The position numbers and the translations under genes were made by a program. From positions 1 through 22,131 of the forward strand of contig JBGPKK010000067.1 in NCBI GenBank assembly GCA_041485905.1: a stretch of 22,131 bases of DNA, written 5' to 3'. A model generated the notes under the pieces. That model was not told where the DNA came from and searched no databases. It saw only the letters and a program-made list of their open reading frames with translations. Positions 5,310 through 13,472 of the stretch are shown here, one piece after another. The stretch comes from JAHFUI01 sp041485905. Lineage in GTDB: Bacteria; Acidobacteriota; Vicinamibacteria; Vicinamibacterales; CAVVIG01. Each line of letters opens with the position of its first letter. The stretch's first letter is position 1.

Positions 5310-5876
5310 ATGGCGAGGATGAGTGCCGTGAACCCACGCGTCAGCTTCGCTGAGCTGCAGGACTGGCCGGACACCCCGACGTCCGTCCGGTACGAGCTGT
5401 ACGACGGCGAGGTGATCGTCGTGACGACGCCGTTCCCCAGGCATCAGCGCGTGGCCCAGCACGTCGGCGAGGTATTGATGGAGTACGAGCGCCAGACGGG
5501 TGGGCTTGTCTTCGACTCGCCGATCGATATCGTGTTTTCCGAGTACGACGTCGTGGAGCCGGACGTCACGTTCTTCCGGAAAGAGCGCCGGCATCTGGTC
5601 GACATGATGGCGGCGACGCGAGCGGCACCAGATCTCGTCGTGGAGGTGCTGTCCCGGAGCACCGAGGCTCGCGACCGAGGCCGCAAGATGGACCTGCTGG
5701 CGAGATTCGGCGTGCCGGAATACTGGGTCGCCGATCCAGTGAAGAACACGTTGGAGATTTACGCGCTTCGCGGAGCCGCGTACGAAATGACCGGTATGTA
5801 CGACGAGCGGCAGGAAGTGGTGTCTCCCACATTGCCGGGGTTGTCGTTCAGCGCCGGCCGCATCTTCGAGGAATAG
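5310..5876 (+). CDS. Uma2 family endonuclease (DUF820)
   Basis: This 188-aa protein carries the Uma2 restriction-endonuclease-like core: VVEPDVTFF (residues 82-90), PDLVVEVLSRST (107-118), RDRGRKMDLLARFGVPEYW and then VADP (to 143). The PD-(D/E)xK-type acids are probably D85 and E112, with K126 nearby. Uma2 proteins are PD-(D/E)xK-fold proteins of largely unknown biological role, often found in accessory regions. Start choice is uncertain: ATGs at 5295, 5310 and 5319 are in frame and none has a good ribosome site. It follows mod-tail copy 3 as the third cargo gene. Confidence 0.8.
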   Translation: MARMSAVNPRVSFAELQDWPDTPTSVRYELYDGEVIVVTTPFPRHQRVAQHVGEVLMEYERQTGGLVFDSPIDIVFSEYDVVEPDVTFFRKERRHLVDMMAATRAAPDLVVEVLSRSTEARDRGRKMDLLARFGVPEYWVADPVKNTLEIYALRGAAYEMTGMYDERQEVVSPTLPGLSFSAGRIFEE

Positions 5877-5905
5877 CGGGCGCGCCCGACCCGACCGGCG
5901 CCCCC

Positions 5906-6127
5906 TTATCCGCGTCGGCGCGTGGCGGCGGCTCGAGCCACGCGCTCCCGCGCGGCCTGCGCCTCGATGACGTCCCGGAACTTGAAGACGCCGCGTGGGT
6001 AGAGGGTCGGCGAGAGCGCGCGATACCGGGCGCAGTGCCGCATGAATCGGTCGAATGCGCTCCCCGTGCCTGCCTGCACCGGGGCCGCGTTCATCTCTGC
6101 GACGGAACGGAATTTCTGAACCGACAC
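5906..6127 (-). CDS. Small protein paired with MNT-like nucleotidyltransferase
   Basis: This 73-aa protein starts VSVQKFRSVAEMNAAPV and contains RFMRHCARYRALSPTLYPRG, ending in a basic Ala/Arg tail. The GTG start at 6127 lies one base after the TAA of the upstream nucleotidyltransferase gene (TAA-C-GTG), so the two form a coupled unit. No named domain is recognised. The pairing recalls nucleotidyltransferase/partner toxin-antitoxin modules, but which member would be the antitoxin cannot be told from sequence. Similar small proteins probably occur beside such enzymes elsewhere. The 29-bp gap to the convergent Uma2 gene holds nothing visible. Confidence 0.65.
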   Translation of the reverse strand: MSVQKFRSVAEMNAAPVQAGTGSAFDRFMRHCARYRALSPTLYPRGVFKFRDVIEAQAARERVARAAATRRRG

Positions 6128-6128
6128 G

Positions 6129-6605
6129 TTACTCCTCGTCCGCCAGGTTGAATCGCTCCCGCAGCGCCGCCGCATCGTGTCGATCCAGGGGACTGACGGT
6201 TCCCTTCTTGAGATGATAGAGAGCCGCTGGCGTCGCCACGCGCACGCGAATGCCCTCGACTTCCTTGATCTCGGCCTGAACCGTGTCGAAGGTGACGGCC
6301 TCGCCCAGCCGCGTCATGACATCGAAGAACAGGTCGCCCGTGGGTGGATAGTATCGAACGGCCGGATACTCCCCGAGCAGGTCGTCAGCGCGAATGTCGT
6401 CCACGTTCGGATCGTCCGGATAGGCGCTTCGGAACGCTTCGCGAAGCCGTTCGATGTTCTCCGGAGTCGCGCGGACGAAGAGATCGACGTCTTCGGTGGC
6501 TCGCACGAGACCGTGGAACCCCATCGCCGTCGCACCGATCAGCACGTACTCCAGTCCCGCCGATTCGAATGCTCGCAACACGCGAACGAGCTCGTCTCGA
6601 TCCAC
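6129..6605 (-). CDS. MNT/AbiEii-like nucleotidyltransferase
   Basis: This 158-aa protein has the nucleotidyltransferase core LEYVLIGATAMGFHG followed by RATEDVDLFV. The metal pair is D39 and D41, and the C-terminal part reads VRVATPAALYHLKKGT. It differs clearly from the 264-aa enzyme at 4088. The GTG at 6605 is preferred because the protein then starts VDRDELVRVLRAFESAGLEY, as such proteins usually do. The longer frame from 6710 would run into the tannase gene's 3' end. It is coupled to the small downstream gene at 5906-6127. A role as toxin or modifying antitoxin is inferred from family knowledge. Confidence 0.75.
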   Translation of the reverse strand: MDRDELVRVLRAFESAGLEYVLIGATAMGFHGLVRATEDVDLFVRATPENIERLREAFRSAYPDDPNVDDIRADDLLGEYPAVRYYPPTGDLFFDVMTRLGEAVTFDTVQAEIKEVEGIRVRVATPAALYHLKKGTVSPLDRHDAAALRERFNLADEE

Positions 6606-6654
6606 GCCCGTAGAATAATCGTGCCGCAGCCGGATCGGCGAATTAGGGCGGCCT

Positions 6655-8148
6655 TCAGTTCGACCCGTTGACCTTCGCCGGCGCCTTGCAGACGAAATTC
6701 TCTGCATCATTCGTGCTGCCGGTGCCTTTGTACTGCGCGACCTGCGGATATGGACAGAGCGGTCGGGTCATGTCGACGCGGTTGCCGGTCACATGCGACG
6801 CGCGGATTTGGTCGGGTGCGTTACCGGATTCGCGCCAGCGCTCCAGCGCACCGACGAAGTCGGCCTGGTCTGGCCCGGGACCGCCGCCGCAGTGGCCGAC
6901 GCCGGGCAGTAAAAAGAGCCGCATCCAGGAGTCCTGCCTGCCGCCGAGCGTTCGCGCGACTTCCGCGACGTAGTTGAGCGTGTTGGCGGGCGCGGGACCA
7001 GGATCCGCCCAGCCGTGATAGAAGATCATCTTGCCGCCCCGTGCCTTGAACTTCGCGAGATTCGGATCGTTGGCCTCGATGAAGCCCGCGTTCTTGAGGG
7101 CCAACGCCAGGTCCGTCTCCAGATCGAAGGACATCACGTCCCAGTTCGCGTCCTGACGGCCGACGTACCGCGGCATATCCGCAAAGAGCGGATTGAGCGG
7201 GGTTCCCGGCGCGGGTATCCGCCATCCGGCCTCGAACCCCGGCGAATGTGCCGGATAGACCGACTCGCCGGTCTTGGTTTTCACGGCGGCGTACGCTCCC
7301 TTCGCCGCCTGGACCTGGGGCGCGGTCAGACAGTCTGCCGCGTCCGCTCCCTTGCACAGCAGCGTGGCGGGGTCGAACCTGCACATCTGCGGATCGCTCA
7401 CGATGCCGTCTTTGACGCCGTCCTGAGCATCGCACGCCGCGAGGACGGCGCTGGCCAGCAGGCCGACTTTCTTCTGCGGCACGATCCGTGACGCGTCTCT
7501 GAGCAAGTCGACCTGCAGCGACACCTGCGACACGTTCAAGTGGACCTGGTTGTAGACGGGAGCGCCGGCGATGATGGCGTCGAAATCGTCGGGATAGCGC
7601 TGGGCCTCCATCATGCCCTGGCGCCCGCCGGTCGAACAGCCGCTGTAGTACGCGAGCCGCGGCCCCCGATCGTAGAAGACGGTGATCATCGCTTTGGATT
7701 TCACCGTCATCTCGTGCATCGCACGGTACGCGAAATCAATGACTTTCTCGGGATGGCCGACCGCGAACTGCGCGCTCCCGCCCTTGTGGCCGGTGTCATT
7801 GGACGCGGTGGCGTAACCTTCCAGCAGCGCCGTCGCCATCGCGGGAAAGCTGATCGTGCCCGCCCAGCCGCCATTGCCCACCGCCTGGAATTTTCCGTTC
7901 CAGTTCTCCACCGGCAGCCATAGTTCCATTTCGATGTGGGAGTCGGGCGACGGGGCGAGGACCGCGGCAATCCGGCAGTAGGCCGGGAGCGTGAGCGCCT
8001 GCTGACCTCGGCCGCCGGCGTACGGTCCGGCGGGCACGAGCTCCGCAGCTGTAATCGTTATATCGGGCTGCGAAAGCGCCTTGAGGCTTTCACAACGTGC
8101 GGCCGGGTACACCGTTGCGGCGAATGCGAGCGCGAGCATGCTGACCAT
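6655..8148 (-). CDS. Secreted tannase/feruloyl esterase family hydrolase 1
   Basis: This 497-aa alpha/beta hydrolase belongs to the tannase/FaeB family, which cleaves gallate or hydroxycinnamate esters. A short signal peptide (residues 1-18) precedes the mature protein. The triad appears as S172 in GCSTGGRQG, D382 in YHGWADPGP and H419 in PGVGHCGGG. C171 and C420, next to Ser and His, match the family's characteristic disulfide. An Asp-rich loop ACDAQDGVKDGIV (residues 238-250) resembles the family's calcium site. AAAGGA stands just before the ATG at 8148. Length and motifs are complete. It is a paralogue of the gene at 8239-9891, from which a 90-bp repeat-bearing gap separates it. Exact substrate cannot be told. 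Confidence 0.88.
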   Translation of the reverse strand: MVSMLALAFAATVYPAARCESLKALSQPDITITAAELVPAGPYAGGRGQQALTLPAYCRIAAVLAPSPDSHIEMELWLPVENWNGKFQAVGNGGWAGTISFPAMATALLEGYATASNDTGHKGGSAQFAVGHPEKVIDFAYRAMHEMTVKSKAMITVFYDRGPRLAYYSGCSTGGRQGMMEAQRYPDDFDAIIAGAPVYNQVHLNVSQVSLQVDLLRDASRIVPQKKVGLLASAVLAACDAQDGVKDGIVSDPQMCRFDPATLLCKGADAADCLTAPQVQAAKGAYAAVKTKTGESVYPAHSPGFEAGWRIPAPGTPLNPLFADMPRYVGRQDANWDVMSFDLETDLALALKNAGFIEANDPNLAKFKARGGKMIFYHGWADPGPAPANTLNYVAEVARTLGGRQDSWMRLFLLPGVGHCGGGPGPDQADFVGALERWRESGNAPDQIRASHVTGNRVDMTRPLCPYPQVAQYKGTGSTNDAENFVCKAPAKVNGSN

Positions 8149-8166
8149 CGGAGTCCTTTCCGTCTC

Positions 8167-8188
8167 GCCGGACCCAATAGGGTCCGGC
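8167..8188. repeat. Dispersed palindrome (GCCGGACCC type), copy 1
   Basis: Perfect 9-bp arms GCCGGACCC and GGGTCCGGC flank AATA, and CTACTTACC follows. The same unit recurs at 9909-9930, inverted inside a coding sequence at 11122-11143, and as a fragment near 17084. It lies between the two esterase genes and could form a transcript hairpin. Confidence 0.85.
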
Positions 8189-8229
8189 CTACTTACCCAC
8201 CTGCCCCACCCGCCCTACCCGCCCCACCT
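8189..8229. repeat. Pyrimidine-rich short-period tract
   Basis: Loose repeats of the type CCCACCTGCC/CCCACCCGCC/CTACCCGCC follow the palindrome. Related CTGACCTAC/CTGACCCAC tracts occur at about 3936-3983 and 5055-5096 in the toxin-antitoxin island. On the opposite strand they read as a spurious Val-Gly-Gln/Arg repeat peptide. Confidence 0.65.
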
Positions 8230-8238
8230 TGCGCGGGC

Positions 8239-9891
8239 TCAGTTCGTCGCGCTCGTTTTTCCCGGCGCCTTGCAGACGAAGTTCGCCGCGTCGTTCGTGC
8301 TGCCGCTCCCTTTGTACGTCGCCACCTGCGGGTACGGGCAGAGCGGCCGCGTCATGTCGACCCGGTTGTTCGTGACGTGCGATGCGACGAGTTGATCGGG
8401 CGCCTGGTTGGCCTCGCGCCAGCGTTCGAGCGCGCTCATGTAGTTGACCTGGTTCGGTCCCGGCCCGTTGCCGCAATGCTGCATGCCGGGCGCCATGAAC
8501 AGCCGGACGAAGGTGTCCTGCTTCTGCCCCATCTTCGCGAGCACGCTGGAGTAGTAGGTGACCGAGTTGCCGGCCGAAATCGCCGTGTCGTTCCAGCCGT
8601 GGTACATGAGCAGCTTGCCGCCGCGCGCTTTGAACGCCGACAGATCGGGATTGATCGCGTTGATGATCGACCCGACTTTTTCGTCCACGAGCTTGAGGTC
8701 GCGATCGAGATCGAACGTCTTCCAGTCCCAGTTCACGTCGTTGTAGGCGACCTGAAACGATCCCACCGAGACGCCTGGCGGTTGCGTCGTATTGGCGATC
8801 ACGGTCCAGCCGGTCTCACTGCCCGGATCCTTGCCCGGGAACACGACCTCGCCGCTCCTGGTCCTGGCGGCCGAGTACATCCGCTTGACCGATTCGAGCT
8901 GCGGCTTCGTCAGACAGGTCTCTCCCTCCGCACCTGTGCAGAGGAGCGTCGAGGGGTCGAAGCGGCACGAGCGTGGCTCGTTGAGCAGGCCGTCTTTCAC
9001 GCCGTCGCGCGCATCGCACGCGTCCAGGACAGCTTTGTTGAGCATGGCGAGCTTCGCGGCCGGTACGGCACTCGCCGGATCCTTCAAGACCGGAATCGCG
9101 ACGCCGAGATCCCACGCGTGCAGATGCGTCTGATAGTTCGCCGGGGCGCCGGCCACGATCGCGTCAAAGTCTTCCGGATACTTCTGCGCCTCCATCAGCC
9201 CCTGGCGGCCGCCGGTCGAGCAGCCGTTCCAGTACGAAAGCCGCGGGCCGCGATCGTAGAACGCCGAGATGATCGCTTTTGATTTCACGGTCGTCTCGTG
9301 CACCGCACGATACGCAAAGTCGATCACTTTCTCCGCGTGTCCGATCGCGAAGTTCGCGTTGCCGCCCCTGTGGCCGGTATCGGTCGACGCGGTGGCGTAG
9401 CCTTCCTGCAGCGCGGCGGCCATCGCGGCGTAACTGATGACGCCGGCCCATCCGCCGTTGCCGACAGCCTGGAACTTGCCGTTCCAGGTCTCTGCCGGCA
9501 GCCACACTTCCATCTCGATCTCCGAATCCGGCGACGGCTTCAGCGTCGCGGCGACGCGGCAATGCGCGGCCAGCACGATGGGCGGCGCCGCGGGCGCCTG
9601 GGCACCACGACCCCCGCGACCCGCAGCTGCCGCGCCACCGGCAGCCTGCCCGCGTCCTGCGGCCGGCGCGCCAGCCTGTCCGCGTCCACCAGCCGGCGCA
9701 GCCGCGCCGGGCGCTTGTCCCCGACCCGCGACAGGACCTCCAGGCGGCCCCGCCGGCGCGGGCGGTGTGTACGGGCCCGCCGGTACCATCTCCGCCACTG
9801 TGATCGTCATGTCGGATACCGCGATCGACTTGAGGCCTTCGCAGGATGTCGCCGCGTAGAGACTGCTCGCCAGGAGGACAGCGCTGATCAT
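8239..9891 (-). CDS. Secreted tannase/feruloyl esterase family hydrolase 2, with Gly/Arg/Ala-rich insert
   Basis: This 550-aa paralogue of the 6655 gene has the same architecture. It has a signal peptide (~1-14), S225 in NGCSTGGRQG, D435 in HGWNDTAIS, H472 in PGMQHCGNG, paired C224 and C473, and the loop ACDARDGVKDGLL (residues 291-303). It is about 53 residues longer, mostly through a low-complexity insert at residues ~42-103 that repeats GRGQ and Ala/Pro/Gly and lies between the first beta segment and VLAAHCRVA. The first esterase has only GGRGQQ at this place. The insert is probably an exposed disordered linker. AAAGGG precedes the ATG at 9891. It is probably transcribed with the first esterase. 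Confidence 0.88.
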   Translation of the reverse strand: MISAVLLASSLYAATSCEGLKSIAVSDMTITVAEMVPAGPYTPPAPAGPPGGPVAGRGQAPGAAAPAGGRGQAGAPAAGRGQAAGGAAAAGRGGRGAQAPAAPPIVLAAHCRVAATLKPSPDSEIEMEVWLPAETWNGKFQAVGNGGWAGVISYAAMAAALQEGYATASTDTGHRGGNANFAIGHAEKVIDFAYRAVHETTVKSKAIISAFYDRGPRLSYWNGCSTGGRQGLMEAQKYPEDFDAIVAGAPANYQTHLHAWDLGVAIPVLKDPASAVPAAKLAMLNKAVLDACDARDGVKDGLLNEPRSCRFDPSTLLCTGAEGETCLTKPQLESVKRMYSAARTRSGEVVFPGKDPGSETGWTVIANTTQPPGVSVGSFQVAYNDVNWDWKTFDLDRDLKLVDEKVGSIINAINPDLSAFKARGGKLLMYHGWNDTAISAGNSVTYYSSVLAKMGQKQDTFVRLFMAPGMQHCGNGPGPNQVNYMSALERWREANQAPDQLVASHVTNNRVDMTRPLCPYPQVATYKGSGSTNDAANFVCKAPGKTSATN

Positions 9892-9908
9892 AATCGACCC
9901 TTTCTGAT

Positions 9909-9930
9909 GCCGGACCCAATAGGGTCCGGC
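9909..9930. repeat. Dispersed palindrome (GCCGGACCC type), copy 2
   Basis: Identical to the copy at 8167: arms GCCGGACCC/GGGTCCGGC around AATA, followed by CTACTTACC. The TAA stop of the upstream beta-propeller gene (9937-9935 on the minus strand) lies inside the flanking CTACTTACC. Confidence 0.85.
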
Positions 9931-9934
9931 CTAC

Positions 9935-10978
9935 TTACCGGAAGCTCATAAAACCGATCTTGTTCCCGGCGGCTTCGGCGAACCACAGCTTATCGACCAA
10001 CCGATCGGGTGGACGCCGATCGCTGCCGGCCGTCAGACCCGTGGGTCCGCCGCCGCCGGGCACGTCGAATTCCGTGACCACCCCGTCCGGCGTGACGCGT
10101 CCAAGCTTACCTGTCCTCGTGTACCAGATGTTGCGATCGGGACCGACCGCGATGTTGACCGGCGATCCCATCGTGCCGGGCATCGCGAACTCGGTGATGG
10201 TCCCCTCGAGCGTGATGCGGCCGACGCGGTTGCCGTCCACCTGGCGGTTGTCCGCTCGGCCATTGAGCTCGACGAACCACATGTTGCCGTCGGCGCCGGC
10301 CGTGATGTCGCCCGGGCCGCGGTCGGCGCCGGGCAGGACGAATTCCGTCACCTTGCCGTCAAGCGTCATCCGTGCAATTTTTCCGGCGTTGAACTCGGAC
10401 ACCCAGATGTTGCCGTCGGGACCAGCGGCGAGCGCGCGCGGACCGCTGTTGGGCGTCGGAATCGGGAACTCGGTAATCACGCCCGCGGTCGTCACGCGAC
10501 CCACCTTCCCGCCGGCAAATTCACCGAACCAGACGTTGCCGTCTCGCCCGAGCGCCGTCGCGCGCGGCTGACTGTTCGGCGTCGGGATCTCGAATTCCGA
10601 GATGACGCCCGCGGCCGTGATGCGGCCCATGCGGTTCCCGAGGTGCTCGGAGAACCAGAAATTCCCGTCCGCACCAATCGTGATGATCCGCGGCGCGCTG
10701 CCGGGACGGGGGAGATCGAATTCCCTGATCGCCGTGCCGTCTGGCGCCATGCGGCCAATCCGGTTGCCGTTCGCCTCGGTGAACCACAGCGTGCCCTCAG
10801 ATGCGATGGCGATTGTCGTGGGGCCGCTGCCGGCGCTCGGAAGGGGAAATTCCGTGATCGCGCCGGTGGCCTCAAGTCCCCGCGTTCGTGGCGAATTCTG
10901 CTGCGCCGACGCAAGCCCGACGGCAACAGTTATAACCATCAGATACAAGTAGTTGTGAATCATGGTCGAGGTGGACAT
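9935..10978 (-). CDS. Vgb-like (streptogramin lyase-type) beta-propeller, secreted
   Basis: About 347 aa, made of seven or so repeats of the form ITEFxxPxxxSxPxxIAxGxDGNxWFxExxGxKIGRMT. This is the seven-bladed propeller of virginiamycin B lyase-like proteins. A hydrophobic signal (YLYLMVITVAVGLASAQQ) shows export. True lyases need specific His/Glu residues that I could not place, so it may be a sugar- or polyphenol-related propeller with no lyase activity. Start is uncertain: ATGs at 10978 and 10963 both keep the signal, and neither has a strong ribosome site. A longer frame to 11038 would overlap the divergent cytochrome gene. Its stop codon is supplied by a dispersed palindrome unit. Confidence 0.78.
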   Translation of the reverse strand: MSTSTMIHNYLYLMVITVAVGLASAQQNSPRTRGLEATGAITEFPLPSAGSGPTTIAIASEGTLWFTEANGNRIGRMAPDGTAIREFDLPRPGSAPRIITIGADGNFWFSEHLGNRMGRITAAGVISEFEIPTPNSQPRATALGRDGNVWFGEFAGGKVGRVTTAGVITEFPIPTPNSGPRALAAGPDGNIWVSEFNAGKIARMTLDGKVTEFVLPGADRGPGDITAGADGNMWFVELNGRADNRQVDGNRVGRITLEGTITEFAMPGTMGSPVNIAVGPDRNIWYTRTGKLGRVTPDGVVTEFDVPGGGGPTGLTAGSDRRPPDRLVDKLWFAEAAGNKIGFMSFR

Positions 10979-11027
10979 ACGGGGGCGTGACCTCGTTGGC
11001 GCATGATAGAATTTGGACGCATCACGC

Positions 11028-13454
11028 ATGAAAGTCAAGGTTCTCCTAAGCGCCGCATTGACGGTTTCGACCGTTGTGGCCGCGACCGGAAATGTCCGCG
11101 CGGCGCGGGTAACGTACGTAGGCCGGACCCTATTGGGCCCGGCGCTTCAGTCCCCATCTTCCACTTCGCCGCGCGCGCTGGTCGATCGCTACTGCGTCGC
11201 CTGTCATAACGAACGCGCCAAGACGGCAGGACTCGTCCTCGACAAGCTCGACATGAATAGCATTTCCGACGACGCGGAGGTCTGGGAAAAAGTCGCGCGG
11301 AAGCTGCACGGAGGGATGATGCCGCCGCAAGGCATGCCGCGGCCGGAACAGGTGGGCATCGATAGTTTCGTGTCATTTCTGGAATCGTCGATCGATCGCG
11401 CGGCCCGGCCCAACCCCGGTCCTTCTCCGCTCCATCGTCTGAATCGTTCGGAATACGCCAGCGCGGTCCGCGATCTGCTCGCGCTCGACATCGACGCCAC
11501 CTCGCTGCTCCCGGCCGACGATGAGAGCAATGGGTTCGACAACATAGCGGGCGTGTTGAAGGTCTCGCCCTCGCTGCTCGAGCAGTATCTGAATGCGTCG
11601 CGCAAGATCAGCAGCCTGGCCGTCGGCAATCCGGCCACCATGCCTGTCAGCCAGGTGTATCCGGTGCCGCCCGATCGGCCGCAGAACGAGCACATCGAGG
11701 GCCTGCCGCTCGGCACGCGCGGCGGCATCCTGATTCGTCACAACTTCCCGCTGGACGCCGACTACGACTTCAGCGTCGGCCTCATTCAGAACATCGTCGG
11801 CTACGTGCCCGGCCTGGAGTGGCCGCATCAGATCGAGATCACCATCGACGGCGCGCGCGCGTTCCTCGCCCCGGTCGGCGGCGCGGAAGACAACAAGCTC
11901 TCGGACACCAACCTGGCGGCCGCCAAAGAGGCGCTCGACGCGCGGTTGAGGACCCGTGTGCACGTGAACGCGGGGAGGCGAGAAGTCGGCGTGTCCTTCA
12001 TCAAGAAGAACTCCGCCGAATCGGTCGAGCCGCTCCAGCCGTTCACGCGCGACCACGACATGCAGAACATGAACGGCGTCCCGCTGATCGAGCGCGTGCA
12101 GATTACGGGACCGTTCGACGCCACCGGCCCGGGCGACACGCCCAGCCGGCGCCGTATTTTCGAGTGTCATCCCGCGACCGCGCGTGAGGAACCGGCCTGC
12201 GCCAGAAAGACTCTGACGACGCTGGCGCGCCGCGCGTACCGGCGGCCCGTTTCGAGCGGCGAAGTCGACACCCTCCTCCGCTTTTACCAGGCACGACGCA
12301 AGGCGGGGACCTTCGACAGCGGCATCGAGAACGCGCTGCGGTTCATTCTGACGAGCCCCAACTTCCTGTTCCGCGGCGAACCCGATCCGCCCGGCGCCGC
12401 ACCCGGCTCGATCTATCCGGTCAGCGATCTGGAGCTCGCGTCGCGCTTGTCGTTCTTCCTGTGGAGCAGCATCCCCGACGATCCGCTGCTGACCGTCGCC
12501 GCGCGGGGAAAGCTCAAGGACCCGGCGGTGCTCGAGCGGCAAGTCCGACGGATGCTTGCGGATCCGCGCGCGCAGGCGCTCGTGACGAACTTCGCCGCGC
12601 AGTGGCTCTTCCTTCGCAATCTCCCGAGCTTCCTTCCGGACAACCAGACGTTCCCGAACTTCGACGACAACCTGCGGCAGGCTTTCCGGCGCGAAACCGA
12701 GTTGTTCGTCGAGAGCATCATGCGGGAAGACCGGAGCGTCCTCGATCTGTTGACCGCCAACTACACGTTCGTGAACGAGCGGCTCGCCCGGCATTACGGG
12801 ATCCCCAACGTGTACGGCAGCCGTTTCCGTCGGGTCACGATCGCCGACGAGAACCGCCGCGGTCTGCTCGGCCAGGGCAGCGTGCTGGCGGTCACGTCGT
12901 ACCCGAATCGCACGTCCCCGGTGCTCCGCGGCAAGTGGATCCTCGAGAACATCCTCGGCACGCCGCCACCGCCGCCGCCGCCCAACGTCCCCGCGTTGAA
13001 GGAAAGCAACGAGGGCGGCAAGGTGCTCTCGGTGCGCGAGCGGATGGAGGAACACCGCAAGAACCCGGCGTGCGCGACCTGCCACCGGGTGATGGATCCG
13101 CTCGGCTTCTCGCTCGAGAATTTTGACGCGACCGGCGAGTGGCGGACCAAAGAGGCGGTCGGCGTCCCGGTCGACGCGTCCGGTCAGCTGGCCGACGGCA
13201 CGAAGGTCGACGGTCCCGTGGCGCTCGGGCAGGCGCTGCTGAAGCACCCCGAGCAGTTCGTCCGCACGATGACGGAAAAGCTGCTGACGTACGCGCTCGG
13301 GCGTGGACTCGAGTATTACGACATGCCGGTGGTCCGCGCGATCGCGAAAGATGCCGCCGCGCACAACGAAAAATTCTCGTCGCTCGTCATGGGCATCGTC
13401 AAGAGCGCGCCGTTTCAGATGAAGAAAGCTCAGGGGCCTGTCGGTGGAATCTAG
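11028..13454 (+). CDS. DUF1592-type multidomain cytochrome (DUF1587/1592/1595/1588/1585)
   Basis: An exported 808-aa protein. Residues 1-25 form a signal peptide. A haem-binding CVACH (residues 56-60) is followed by GGMMPPQG, a likely distal Met. DUF1587 (HRLNRSEYASAVRDLLALD), DUF1595 (RRAYRRPVSSGEVDTLL), DUF1592 (ELASRLSFFLWSSIPDDPLL) and DUF1588 (RRGLLGQGSVLAVTSYPNRT) follow. A second haem motif, CATCH, is at 682-686. C-terminal DUF1585 contains MTEKLLTYALGRGLEYYD. The family occurs in Planctomycetes and Acidobacteriota, nearly always with a DUF1552 partner as here, and is thought to act in periplasmic redox chemistry; the reaction is unknown. I chose the ATG at 11028 because it starts a clean signal sequence. 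A dispersed palindrome lies in frame between signal peptide and first haem domain. Confidence 0.88.
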   Translation: MKVKVLLSAALTVSTVVAATGNVRAARVTYVGRTLLGPALQSPSSTSPRALVDRYCVACHNERAKTAGLVLDKLDMNSISDDAEVWEKVARKLHGGMMPPQGMPRPEQVGIDSFVSFLESSIDRAARPNPGPSPLHRLNRSEYASAVRDLLALDIDATSLLPADDESNGFDNIAGVLKVSPSLLEQYLNASRKISSLAVGNPATMPVSQVYPVPPDRPQNEHIEGLPLGTRGGILIRHNFPLDADYDFSVGLIQNIVGYVPGLEWPHQIEITIDGARAFLAPVGGAEDNKLSDTNLAAAKEALDARLRTRVHVNAGRREVGVSFIKKNSAESVEPLQPFTRDHDMQNMNGVPLIERVQITGPFDATGPGDTPSRRRIFECHPATAREEPACARKTLTTLARRAYRRPVSSGEVDTLLRFYQARRKAGTFDSGIENALRFILTSPNFLFRGEPDPPGAAPGSIYPVSDLELASRLSFFLWSSIPDDPLLTVAARGKLKDPAVLERQVRRMLADPRAQALVTNFAAQWLFLRNLPSFLPDNQTFPNFDDNLRQAFRRETELFVESIMREDRSVLDLLTANYTFVNERLARHYGIPNVYGSRFRRVTIADENRRGLLGQGSVLAVTSYPNRTSPVLRGKWILENILGTPPPPPPPNVPALKESNEGGKVLSVRERMEEHRKNPACATCHRVMDPLGFSLENFDATGEWRTKEAVGVPVDASGQLADGTKVDGPVALGQALLKHPEQFVRTMTEKLLTYALGRGLEYYDMPVVRAIAKDAAAHNEKFSSLVMGIVKSAPFQMKKAQGPVGGI
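11122..11143. repeat. Dispersed palindrome inside coding sequence, copy 3
   Basis: GCCGGACCC and GGGCCCGGC flank TATT, preceded by GTAG: the same unit as at 8167 and 9909 in the opposite orientation, with one arm mismatch. It lies within the cytochrome gene and encodes part of YVGRTLLGPAL, between signal peptide and haem domain, without breaking the frame. Confidence 0.8.
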
Positions 13455-13472
13455 TCATTTGGGAGACTCACG

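Noticed and set aside
5001..5594. 197-codon minus-strand frame with a Val-Gly-Gln/Arg repeat
   Set aside because: The apparent peptide repeat is the reverse reading of the CTGACC tract and mod tail, and it overlaps the well-supported Uma2 gene.
7936..9282. 448-codon plus-strand open frame
   Set aside because: It lies opposite both esterase genes and crosses their intergenic repeat. It is a composition artefact.
9935..11038. Longer start for the beta-propeller at 11038
   Set aside because: It would overlap the divergent cytochrome gene and place extra charged residues before the signal peptide.
11373..13364. 663-codon minus-strand open frame
   Set aside because: Antisense shadow of the DUF1592 cytochrome gene. 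The plus-strand frame has signal peptide, two CxxCH motifs and known domains.
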